From: Lepidodermella squamata
Lineage: Eukaryota > Gastrotricha
Direction of reading: 5' to 3'
Length of the DNA stretch: 64,000 nucleotides
Assembly (NCBI GenBank): GCA_047495785.1
Contig: JBLDXI010000041.1
Span: forward strand, 62,001 to 126,000
Below are positions 14,335 to 25,885 of this stretch, piece after piece (position 1 is the first letter of the stretch; every line of letters begins with the position of its first letter). The translations under genes were made by a program, and so were the position numbers. The notes below the pieces were generated by a model that ran no database searches, had not been told where the DNA came from, and saw only the letters and a program-made list of their open reading frames with translations.

Positions 14335-17300
14335 CTAAATGCGCTTAAAATTACCACGTAGAATTTTGACGAAGGCCCGCTTGAAATGCTTGTTCGCCAC
14401 AGCGTAGCAAATAGGATCTGAAAAGTGATGAAAAATAAACAAACTAATAAGAAAAGGTAAAAACTATGAGAGCCTGTGAGAGCTTGGCATTTTACTAAAA
14501 TGTTAAGGCATAGGTGCAGACCTCGAATAAAATAGATTGATCAATGTTGAAACTCACTTATTGGGCTGTTGAGATAGCAGAACCAGTAAGAAATGGCGTA
14601 GAGCGTATCGTTGACACATTCATTGCAGAACCCTTTCATGATGGCGAGAATATGGTAAGGTGTCCACGTTATTACGAAGACGCCCAGGATAAACGATATC
14701 ATGCGCAACGCCTTGTGAGCTCGGCTGTGGTAGGATCTGGGAGAGCTAGCTGGCCCCGAGGCCGCACCAGGAACTTTGTTGCTATTAGCTTTTACATTGG
14801 CACCAGCTTTCCCGACCGGAGGTTTGCGAGGCGGTCGTGAAGAACTCGTGTCAGTCGACCGTGACTCGTTGTTATCGCTGCTGACCAGCCTGCTGACATC
14901 TAGACGCTTGCGACTTGATGTCAGGCCTGTGCCTCGGCTGCGGATAAGTGACCCTGTCAGGTTGAAACCGAATCGCACGCCCTGACGGGTGCGGCGCAGT
15001 AACCGATCTATCCGGCGCTTTATCGTTTTTTCAGTCCGCGCTGAGGGCAAGTTTTCGAATGTCGTCGACTTCTTACTCAGCGAAGGATCGAGCCTCAAGC
15101 GGTAAATGGCATTCCCGGAAAATGGTGACATGTGTGGACGTGGAGGAAGTTGTAGGTTGGTACAAGGCAACGCTGTACCGCCATCATCGTCAATAAATTC
15201 GATGCCTATAAGCTGGAAAAAATTGGGAATAACAAATCAGAACGAAGAAGTACAAGGTAAAATTCGAAGCGGGTCAGCTTCTAAGATGTACAGAAACCGA
15301 TCCGCTAAGAATAAAATCTAGCTAAAATGCTAGCATGTGTCTATTTTCACATAAAAACATCCATATTTTTGAGTTCCAACAACTGGCCTTACTTCATCGA
15401 CTGGGACTTTGAGAAGGCCGCCGACGGTGAGCACTGGCTCCAAATCGCTGTAGCTGCGGCGAATGGGCCCGATCGGGGCTGGCTCAACAGTGTCATCTTT
15501 GGATGGGCTGCTGTCCATAGCCCCAGCGGGTGCGGTGACAAAAATCCGCTCTTCGGGCGGCGTTGACCGAGCGCGCGATTCTACCAACGGTGCAGATTCA
15601 CCCCCTCTGCTCGCAGTTGCCTTTTGGCGCCGGCGGAAGAAAGAGGCGCGAGCCGGTGGTCGATTGTCGTCCGTCGCTGTCATCGTCGTAGTCGTCGTAT
15701 TATTGCTAGGTTGCTCGTGGTGTAGAAACGTGTGCGACAGCAACAGGTTGTGAGGAGCCGCGTCGTCGTCCCGCTCGCTACTCGCCCCAACAGCCGGCGT
15801 CTTTACCGGAGTAGGGTTCGGCGGTGGGGGCGGCACAGCGACGGCAACGCCGAATGCGGCAGCAGACGAAAGCAAACGGATATTGGGAGCACTTGGCTTG
15901 CTCTTGCGAGTGGTTGACCACGAGTGGGAAGAGGTTGATTTATCGTCATCATCGTCTTCGTCAGTTGTCGCCGATATGTGCCGCCCGGATCCGGCCGAGT
16001 CGCGTCGACCCGCTGTTGTAGACGACGCAGGTGCAGGTGCACCCAGTCGTCCTATTGCCGCCTGGGCCAGCTTCATGTGAACCATTTGAGCACGCTGTGA
16101 AGAAAACACGAATGGTTTAAATGGAAAATTATTGATTAAAAAGAGATGCCTTAAATTCAGCTTTTCGCCTTGTCTCCATTTCCCACGCCTTGCGGTAGAT
16201 GAAAGTGTACAGAATACTGATAACAAACAGGGTCACCCAGTAGTACAAAATGACTAGAATCGTGTTGAATAGAGGATTCTCCATAAATTGAGCGTAGCAA
16301 CTGCAATTGTAAAGTTGAATCTTCAATTTCATGGCATTCCTATCTTCATAAAAATAACCAACTTGTTCACGGGAACAGTGCGTTCGCCAACGAAGAACTG
16401 CCAACCGGTTATGGATGGAAAGAAGAGGAGCCATGAGCCGACCCAGATACCGGCTACGATTAATTTCGCGCGTTTCGTTGTCAGCCACAGCCGGTAGGTG
16501 GCAGTGAATTTCACGACAAGAAATCGATCCAATGTGATGTAGAAAACCGTATATTGTGATACAAGGCACACCTGCGCGGAAAGGTGACAATTCAGTAACT
16601 GATTCAGTTGTGATTTCCAAGATCCAAAATTAAAACTAGGTTGATTTGATTTGGGCGATTTCGGAATGCGCATATTTCTCATGAGCAGCATAATAAAATT
16701 TTATCCTCATTTCAATTACACTAAAACGTCCAACGCTTTCTTGTAAAATTAAGAAACCATGAGCATCCTATTTGGTTATTTTTTTACCGTGTAGTCGAGC
16801 GAAAGCCAAAGGTCACAAGCGATCCAGCCGAGAGGCCAATTTTCGTCCAGCAGCAGGTACAGCGTGTATAGGGGCATCGAGAAGATGCCGATGAGCAAAT
16901 CGGCGAGGGCCAAGCTGACAATGAGGTAATTACCGGGCTGGCGAAGCGAACGGTCGATGGCGAAGGCCACCAGCACCAGGATATTGCCAAGCACCGTAAC
17001 GAGTGCGATGACGCCAGCCAGGAAGCTCAAAACCACCGTAGTTCCAACCGAGTGTCGCAAATGTACCTTTTAACAAACAGAAAGTTATAGATCGAATGGA
17101 AATTAATTTGGAAAGAGAGTCGAATCCAGGCCGTGAAATTGGAATATTAACTTGGGCTTCGACCAGTGACCTTCAGTGACCTAGATTTGTTAAATCCTAT
17201 ATAACTTAAGCAAACGACTCGTTAAGATCCCCTACAAACTGGAATGTGTTTGATATGACATAATTACTGCTGAGTTTTACATATTCCTGATGCGGATGTT

Positions 17301-17581
17301 GAGTTGCTCAATTTTCATGTAACATGTAAAACTGGTTGGTACATGTGACATGTAACATGGAGTAAAGTGTCGCTTACTTGTAGAAAAAAGTGCATGGCGG
17401 CCGGCCCAACGCTTGGCATAACTGTTGGCGCGGCCGTCGAAGTCGCATTCAGCAGGGCGGTGGCGAACATGGCTGCTTCGTTGTCATCTCCGAGGATCGG
17501 CGGCACCCCTGCACCCACCGCCGCCTCGGCGCCGCTGCCCGCCGAAGCGCCATCGGTCAGGAGCGAAGCTGCAACGCTCAT
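14335..17581 (-). CDS. Muscarinic acetylcholine receptor (invertebrate gar-2/mAChR-B-like)
   Basis: Class A GPCR for acetylcholine. Exons in coding order: 17378-17581, 16788-17066, 16363-16571, 16150-16300, 15393-16094, 14558-15212, 14335-14417; 760 aa with consistent phase. The N-terminus has an NAT glycosylation site. Exon 2 carries TM1, TM2 and the start of TM3, ending LWLSLDYT with the ligand-binding Asp. TM4-ECL2 has the muscarinic signature WQFFVGERTVP. TM6 is FVITWTPYHI and TM7 is YWFCYLNSPI joined to NPICYA across the last intron. The third intracellular loop is huge (about 275-688), rich in Ser, Asp and Thr. Oddities: TM3 ends DRF rather than DRY, and the intron at 16095-16149 has a GC donor (AAG|GCATCT). 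Its TM3 and second loop recall nematode GAR-2 more than the M1-type. Confidence 0.88.
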
Positions 17582-20500
17582 GGCGGGCACGCCTCGCGCC
17601 GCGTCGAACCACGTGCCGCGCGTGTCGACAGCATTGAGCCGAGTAATAAACGAGCAAACCCTAAGAAATGCAAAGTTGAAAAAACGTCATCAGGCGGCGT
17701 TATGTATGGGCGCCGCTAATGCAATCGCTCGCGCGTGCCTGCACACGGCTGGCTGAAGGGACAGCCGCCCGAGGGCTGTTGATGCCCGCTGTGCAGCCAT
17801 TTGTCAAACATGGCGCGCAATAATGCGATTCACCGCGAACTTGACCGGCATGCCATTAGTCGATACAAGTATTCCTCGCTTCTCGTTTAGAAACCTAGTT
17901 GCGTGATATTCAACAAGTACCATGAAGCCACGCGGGACTCTGCGGCAAAAACGCACGCCGACGCATAAGCGAGAAAGTGAATATGGGAGAAAAAAACGAA
18001 ATTAACCCGCCATGCGTGACGCGCCGTCAGAACGAAGAGTCATTTGATGACAAGAGAGGCGAGTCCGCCATCATCACTGTATTAGCGCGAACGAATTGTT
18101 GTAGCCAGTGCGAGCGTGTGTAAACTCGTTAGCGTCGCACAGACTGGCCTGCGGCTTTTTTCGGCGCTTACACGAATAGCCGCTGGAAATGTATTGTCAC
18201 ACATATAGCGCTGTACCTGTGTGGCCAGCGGATGTCAAAGGCTAAAATAATTTCTGTTCGTAAAAAAAGGGCCAGTCTTGATCGATATTTCAATAGAAAC
18301 GTTGTGCCATCTACCGCCTGGTTGCGAAACGGGGACATGAACGCGATCAGGAAGCATAGTTTTTGTCACGAGCTACAAAACGAACGCGGCCAAAAAATGC
18401 CATCATGGCCATCATACAGCGTACGTTCACCCAGTCGGCATCAGCGTGAACCTGATTGCCGTTAGGAGCAGCGCACTTCCGAGACATTAAAAAAAGCGCA
18501 GATTCGACGAATCGATTGTTATCACCGGAGTTCATATCGCTGCGGCGATAAAAAGCGCGTGCGCAATAAATGGCTATTGCTGAGCGAGTCGGCGCTGGCT
18601 GGCTGTATCATCAGCAACAGCAGCAGCCGATTACAACGCGCTTGCGAAGGCGATATTTACGAAAAGCGATATAGTACCACGAGCCATTAATGAACACGTA
18701 CAGATTATTGCCGGCGCGGTGTGGTTGTGTATGCTGGACGGGCGAAAACGAAAACATAAAATAGCTAACCCTGTTTGGAAGCTAAAATCTATTGGCGATT
18801 GATGCAACGCTGCTTGTCATGTTTACTAGCCGGCCACAGCGAAAGGACAACAAATTTGCTGCCATTGCTGAAAAATGATGATTGTTCAGCGAAAGTCAAG
18901 GCCGTGATTTACAAGCTAAAACGGTTAAGAAAAACATCAAGTCCAACATCAACATGACTACTCAAATATATAGTTTAAAAAAACGTAGAATAATAATACA
19001 AAACGCTGTTGCTGTTGAAAGTGGAAAAGAAAGCAAGCGCGGCTTGTTTGCATTCTCATTCATCAAGGAGCATATTCCTACAGTCTCGCATCGATTGGCA
19101 AAATTACAACCCGAGGTGAGCGGCAATGCTGGAAATCAAGAGTTTTACTAGCCTCTGAGGACATTTCGACCAACTTTAACTATACAACTAATACAGATGT
19201 GTTATATAAACAGCGCTTTAGTTTCGTTTTTAATCAGTGAAAGTGGAGAGATTGGGTGCCTAACGCGATGACATGAAATTACTTGTCACCTGAAAGATCC
19301 TAAAGGATATCCTCGGATTCCTGGAGTTATATACCCAGTCTCGACGAATAAGTGCACTAAACAAGGTCGTATTTTAACGAAGTTGGAAATTTTGTATAAA
19401 ACAGCTATGCCTACACATGCTTGAAAATGTAAGTAACGCTTCGTATAGCATTGTTTTTTAGAAAACGGTGAAAAAGCATGCAGCTCTTAGTGTGCGGGTG
19501 ATTATCGATTTCGATTATTTCATGGTGTTTGTATTGTTTCAATGGGTCTCACGAAAATTTTCATTTCCGCAGTTCAAAGTACACGTTTAATGTTTTCGCC
19601 GTCTTATATTGCGTATTTTATAGTGACCATTTTCATCTAGGCTAATATAGTTATAGATGAAAATGGCCACCTATAGGTGGTACTGCAGTGATCGATCAGA
19701 ATTCAAAAGAAAAATAATATAAATCGAAAAATGCCGACTACACTGAATAAGTAAAATATTATAAAATGCTCTTGAATGCTGATGATCATACTGTTCATTC
19801 ATTTTTCAATTTTTAGCTGGAATATTTTGACGTGTAGCAAATGCAGTTGAGTATCCGATCGATAGAGGACTGACTTTTTTCAAAATTAAAGATTGAGGTA
19901 CGCTACAAGACGCCGCCACTTCATATTAGAAAGTACTTGTAGGTGCGAGAGGATCTCTTGAAAATTGGCAGGTCTCTTCGACGTCCAAGAAAACAAAACA
20001 TGTAAAAAAATGCATGTAAAAGCGGCGAAAAAATCGACGCTTGTGTCATCAGAGCAGTGCCGATGAGCAAGGTTATAAAACCGAAGGATAGCGTTCTGAT
20101 TAATACTTCGCGTTATGCATTGGCCGTTGGGTATTATATAACGCGCTCGGCCGGCCGCAAAAAAAACAGCGAGCGAGATTGGCACCTCGAGTTTGACTTA
20201 TGCCTATGTCGCTCTGATCGGTCCGCCGCGCTCATTAAAGCCAACCGCGCGCATGCGATGTGCCGAGTCCCAGCATCGCGCGCCGCAACCCGATCGATGC
20301 TGGCAGCGATCTGACAATGTCAGGAGTGGCGACTATAAGTCACTGCTCAAGTCGAAGCCGTGCTTAAAATTCAACGCGAGCAGCCAACTGCAAATCTTTT
20401 TAATTCGAAAATAGCGCTAATACAATTACGGGCAATACAAGCCGTCAATCACTGATCACTTCACGCTTGAAATCTGAAACCAAACTAATAAAAACAAAGA

Positions 20501-21169
20501 ACCTGATTCTATGGATATTCCAAGTTTCTTCTTTAAATAGTGCGATAGTTTATGCATGGTTACTTGAAAAGCGTTATTTCGAGGGATCGACCTGACCGTG
20601 TTGCTTAAATACCAAAGGCTAAAACAAAAAACCCTATTTACGTTCGGCGATCACATTATTTTTCCGACAGAAGCTCAGATAAGATGGATGAGCATCCTGA
20701 CAGATGAGCAGGTGGTGAAGACCATTCAAGGGCAATTTTTTATTCTAAGCAATTATATTGTAATTTATATTTAGAATATTTTCAAGACACAAGGCATCAT
20801 AAATCAATAAGTATTTATCGTTATATAGTCCATCAAAAATGGGCTGCGCTGCCTTGTTGTTTTGTTGCTCTACGGAGGCCGAAGTACTATCTATTTGCTA
20901 TCGAAGAACGACGACGAGCTTATAGGCATGATCCAAAGAAGCTCTTACCGTTGCCGTAATTAACAAGGAAAAAGCTTTGCGAGAGCTTTTAGCTTTTTAT
21001 ATGTCACGGCGAGTACTGCTAAATAACTAAAAATCTCATCAATCTGAATCACGTGATTGGACTTGGCAGACCGCAGGTTTGAATTGACGAAAAACGGTAA
21101 CTACAGCACTACTTGGGGCTTGAAGCTCTGCTCTTGCGACATAATGATACCAGATAACGTTTTAGCTCG
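17582..21169. other. Long intergenic region, mostly unexplained
   Basis: About 3.6 kb upstream of the muscarinic receptor gene. The first 600 bp are GC-rich and probably hold its promoter and 5' UTR. The rest has only short random open frames. At 19622-19680 there is a 13-bp perfect inverted repeat directly followed by a 14-bp perfect palindrome, listed separately. Confidence 0.5.
19623..19680. repeat. Hairpin plus adjoining perfect palindrome
   Basis: CCATTTTCATCTA at 19627-19639 pairs perfectly with TAGATGAAAATGG at 19654-19666. The stem extends outward past one mismatch through GTG/CAC. It is followed at 19667-19680 by the self-complementary CCACCTATAGGTGG. The arrangement is directly visible; its origin (small foldback insertion or binding site) is unknown. 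Confidence 0.6.
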
Positions 21170-21475
21170 CTAAATTTGTGTTGATCTCCGAAAGCTAGTT
21201 AACTGTCTCAGGATTCTTGAGAAGTACCAAAAAATCAAAGAATCATCTATTCTATCGTTTTCTGTGCATTTGTTACGTCTGTAACGGACAGATCTCTTAT
21301 ATAGGGCAAAACAAGCGCTATATGCGTTTATAGTTGGCCAAACATGATTTCCAAGGTAATCGGATGATGAGATCAAAGAAATACCTGTAATATATGGCTG
21401 AGGACTATCGATTGATTCTTTATTCAAGCATTGGCACAAATTACAGTGTAAAAGACAAATTGATAAGATGACCAT
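21170..21475 (-). CDS. Possible small secreted protein (uncertain)
   Basis: A 101-codon open frame beginning with ATG, 75 bp downstream of the EGF-domain gene on the same strand. The first 16 residues (MVILSICLLHCNLCQC) look like a signal peptide. The rest has scattered Cys and a basic stretch RSVRYRRNK that could be a processing site. No family is recognised and no homology supports it; codon content does not clearly separate it from background, so it may be a chance frame. Confidence 0.22.
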   Translation of the reverse strand: MVILSICLLHCNLCQCLNKESIDSPQPYITGISLISSSDYLGNHVWPTINAYSACFALYKRSVRYRRNKCTENDRIDDSLIFWYFSRILRQLTSFRRSTQI

Positions 21476-21550
21476 GAGATTTCAAAATTGAGATTGCCGT
21501 CGTTCGAATATTTCACCTAAAAAAATTCGCAAAACTTAAAGACTATAATA

Positions 21551-22863
21551 TCAATAAGTGTCCCTATTACTTCGTTCGCAATGCTTGCCGGTCCAGCCTT
21601 GTTGGCAAAAACAGAGATTCGTAGGGGTACAAACACCTCGGTTGAGGCAAAAATTTCCGTTGCAGAGATCTAATTCGCACGACCGGCTTTCCTGCCTCGC
21701 ACCGTGTCCGTAGGAAGAAGCCTCAAGCCAGTCGATTTTTAGTTGGCGAAGGCAGCAAGAGGTTTCCACCCTAATCTGGATGTTTCAAATTTTATGTAAA
21801 GAATTATCGATTTCTGTTTTCAACTTGGAAAACGTGAAAAACCCACCCGGATATCGAGAGGCGAAGCTGAAGTCGGATCATTGGGATTCACCACGGATGT
21901 CCGTTTAATAAATCTATTCCAATAATTTTTATCGTCATTATCAGTCACAGGAGACGCGCTGCTGACGGAGACTGAAGAAATATGAGACGGTTGATGATCG
22001 AAGGGACGATCACGGAAATATCGCGAAGAAACAGGTCTCAGCCCGCCTTCAAGGTCGTTTGCACCTGATGATCGGGCCGAAATAGCTGCTGTTACAGTGA
22101 CGTCAACTGTCCACGAAGAGGCTTGGCAAGACGAGGCTGTGCTAAGGTAGCATTTATGGACATCGACAATGTTAATTCTACAGCGCTGAGGATCGGAAGA
22201 GGTCAGTTTATTGCCATCACGTCGGTAAACTGAAGGTCTCGGGGCCGGGTTCAAGTACACCAACCCATTTCCATCTCGAATTTTATTATCTGCGGGCGAT
22301 TCGACTGTGTAATAACGAACAGGTCGTCGTACTGTAGTTGGCTCTATAGGTTTCGGTTCGGAGTCGAGAAACATGTTTTGATGACCACGATGAAGTCTAT
22401 TAGGCATCAGGCGTGTTGCTGAAGTTCGCCGCTTCCTACCGCTTATTTTACTAAGAAAATTCTCCCATGCATGTTGGTCTTCGATCTCATTTTTCCGGTG
22501 ATACACTGGCTTTGAAGTTGTGGTAGTTGTAGTGGTCGTTGTCGTGGTAGTTGTTGTTGTTGGTCGCCGAGTTGTAGCAATTTTAGGGGCGACAACGTAA
22601 AACGGCATCCAAACTGGCGAAACGCCATCATCCGGCTGATTATCGAATTCTTCGATTTCATGCTCAAAATCGTCTATCTCCGGAGTCGGGGTTGGTGTTG
22701 TAGTTAAGCCGAGCAGCTCCTCAAGAACTCTACCGAATAGAGCGTCGTAGTCCTGTGAGGTATCGCCATCTTCATAGCTGGGTGATTCGGAAGAATCTCT
22801 AGATCTTGCGTAGCTTAGCGAAATCGCGGAGAAAACTATGCAAATCGTGTAAAACAGCTGCAT
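21551..22863 (-). CDS. Secreted Thr-rich protein with C-terminal EGF-like domain, function unknown
   Basis: Two exons, 21847-22863 and 21551-21775, joined in phase 0 by a 71-nt intron; 413 aa. Residues 1 to about 19 (MQLFYTICIVFSAISLSYA) form a clear signal peptide. An acidic Ser/Asp region follows, then two Thr-rich stretches (TTTPTPTPE and an uninterrupted Thr run near residue 110) that suggest an O-glycosylated stalk. GRKRR near residue 147 is a possible furin-type site. Residues about 230-250 hold three Cys. The second exon encodes a single EGF-like module, six Cys from CELDLCNGNFCLNRGVC to CFCQQGWTGKHC. There is no transmembrane segment after it, so it is probably secreted or in the matrix. 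I do not recognise the family; EGF growth-factor precursors usually have a membrane anchor. Confidence 0.7.
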
Positions 22864-25800
22864 TTTCCAACGGGGTCAACAAACCCACGGAGTCAATGGC
22901 GGAGAATTAAATGTGCACATTATGATAAATTATCATCGTAATTTTTCGAAAACAAACTTCTATCAGGTAAACATGTCAATTAATAAAACAACAAAAAATG
23001 GATTTTTATGGCGAATATTTGCGAAAAGATTTTCCCCATATCATTTGAAGTGTGTTGTTTTTGCGGGCCTTTTGTGAGTCGCCAAGCGCAGGTGAGATAT
23101 AATTTTCACTGTTATTAGACTAGACGTTTTACAAAGCTTGCTAAAGTCTTACTTGAATTACAGTGCTTTTCCTTAACAAAACGAGTAACACACGTAAACC
23201 ATTTCAATACAGCGAGGAGTTTAATTCAATTATCTTATTATGTCGCAAAGCCAAAAGCGAATTCAAGTGGCATAAATATGGCGCATAGTGCGCTCTCAAG
23301 GCTTTCGGCGGTTGCGAAAGTGCGCCATTGCTCGGCTTTGCGACGCCGATGCCGTGTATTGGCGTGTTAACTATGCCTCAAGAGGCATGTTCACGAGTAC
23401 GTCGACGCCAACCCTACGCTCAATGGCCGACGGCACGTTCAATGATTTTCAGCCACGTCGATAAAACTTTCAACTCGATTTTATTATAACATGAAGCTGG
23501 TAATTAATGGTCGTTCCGCGCTAGCGTTAATAGTTTATTGCAATTAATGGCTATTCACTTCACTGACTCGCTATGCGATTCTGATAGTTTGGAAGTGGTC
23601 AGGTCAGCATTCAGATATCAGCTGATTAATAGTGTAGGCGTTGAAAATTGAGCTGATTGATAAAATGGACATTCACAATTCACATCGCCCTCGTGTGAAT
23701 GAAAAACCAATAAAGCCTGAGCGTGGAAGGTCATATGCTACGTTCACCCACTGTAGGACGCCCGTAAAAAAACATAGTATCTTTTCGTCATTTTCATTGT
23801 TGATTTCCGATCAAAAACCAATTGCACCTGAGGGTAAATAATGATAATATGAGCGAGTGAGTTCGATTTTGATGCACTTTCAGCATCACTGCTAGAAGGT
23901 GTTGTTTATCTATCGTCTGTTATTCTAATATATTGATTTCACAAAAATTTGATTTGTTTTGAGAGGTTGCTTTGTTTCACCGCATCATATAGAACAAAAT
24001 AGATGAAGTTCGTCTGTGTTTTGCGCCGATTGATTTGTGACTCATTCTCGAGCTATTCCTTCATAAAAAAGAGCCGACAACGACTGTTCTATTTTCACCT
24101 GCAATCGGACCCATACATGCCAAAAATTAATCAAATCAGACATGAGTTAGGACGAGCATATCCTGCATAAGGATTCGCCACGCACTGTTAAGAACGAGGG
24201 CGAAAATACAAATCACACTAAAAATCACGTGAAACAAACTAGGGCTTGTGCTGGGATAACAGCCTCCTCAATTTTTGTAAGATTCAACCGCTTTACTCAA
24301 CGTCACGATGAAAATGTCTATTCCTCCTATTCTTACCGACTGGTCCACTTTTCTATTAGACTAGATATGTTTCGCGAATGATCTGCAAAAATATTCAAAC
24401 GAGTCCTATCGAATAGGCGACATCGATGTAAATTTAATTGCAAATTTTTTCTTTTATTACCCAAATTATGCGTACCGCTTTTCAAGTCGAATGCGCGGCG
24501 TAAGATGAACCATTTATACAGTTTTATCTTGATAGGATAATTATACGTCATCGGCGGTGACAAATATTTGCCAATCTATCTTGGCCTCTTGGTCGATGAT
24601 TGCTTCTATTCCGATCACATTATTTATCGTCTAGACTCAAGACGCCAATGAGAAGTATCTTCCTCCTTTTTCACTTGAAAATAATATAGGCAGATGGTAT
24701 CAAATTACGTAGCTATTATAGGAAGGCCAAAAAGAGATTTCGTTTCATTTTTCATTGAGAATTTGTTCCCTTTGAGTCCGGAGTCCGGGATTTGCAGGGA
24801 TTTCTTTTATATACTCTATCGATATTTTCACCTGTTTGGCTGTTTCATGTTCAGCGAATAGTGCGTTAAAATCACTTGACTTTTCGCAGCTTGCAAGCTA
24901 TGAATTATTCAGCATCAGAATGGGTGGGTGTGGTGGCGTGTGACGGCGCCCTTCTTTCACACCATCACTCAGCATATATCGCGAATATGAACGGCTTTAC
25001 TGTAGAAATAAAACTTGACGCAAAATCGTCACATGGCTTCCTTATTCAATGTGTAAGTCGCTTTCAATACAATTTCAGTCTCAGGTAGCATTAAGGGCAC
25101 TTTAAGCTGATTTGTGGTGGGAAGTGCTTCCCCTCAAAAGGGTCTTTTGGAAAAATTAATTCTCAAATTTAGTTATTCCCCTCGATTTTTATCGCCGCCG
25201 AAAACTCTGCGCATTTGCTCTCTGTGTTTCCGCTTGGGAAAAGTGGCATTTATAAATGAATACACGCCTTCATTGAAATCGATAATTTCCAATCTTTTCG
25301 CTCAACTGTTATGAAATACGTAATAATACCCGCAAATCCCTGTTCGGTTCTATTTTTTCGGTATAGATACATATGCTTAGTCTAGCTCATTTAGAAAGGT
25401 GCTGATCCAGCTTTGGGATTAGACAGTTTTACGCCATCTTTTGATTGAGAGGAGCCTTCGAGAACAAGTTGCGGAGGTTAGATCGAAAGTTCTGATTTTA
25501 GGCTTGTTTTCGGCACCTTGATGATGTCACGATTTTCTCACATCCTGTTTGCTCGGAAACACACCCGCTTATGTCGATATTGCACCGGATATTTATCCGG
25601 CCTTTTAACGCTCGTTATATTTAATAGTGGAAAAACGTATTGAGCGAACTCAATTTTTTACCTGAAGAGCCTCCCAAATTTGCATGAATAATTTTCGTGC
25701 GTAAATCCGAACTTGTCAGTTCGATGGATATACTTCGTAAATCAATCAAAGGTTTCATATGATGTCTGTCATGTCCAATTATCTGCACGCGCTACCTTTT

Positions 25801-25885
25801 ATTGGCTGAAAAATCTTGAACACATGTGTCAATCAGCGTTTTCGCTTTTTACGTTTAGATTTTTTTTTATGAAACTGGGGCTGGA
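22864..25885. other. Divergent intergenic region with one exon-like frame
   Basis: Separates the EGF-protein gene (-) and the NPY/NPF-like receptor gene (+), so it should include both promoters. Most is AT-rich with no recognisable coding. The exception is 24890-25052, an open stretch with a good acceptor (TTTTCGCAG) and donor (GTAAGT), discussed in the findings. A weak acceptor-like ...GTTTAG at 25858 precedes the receptor start, so a 5' UTR intron is possible. Confidence 0.45.
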
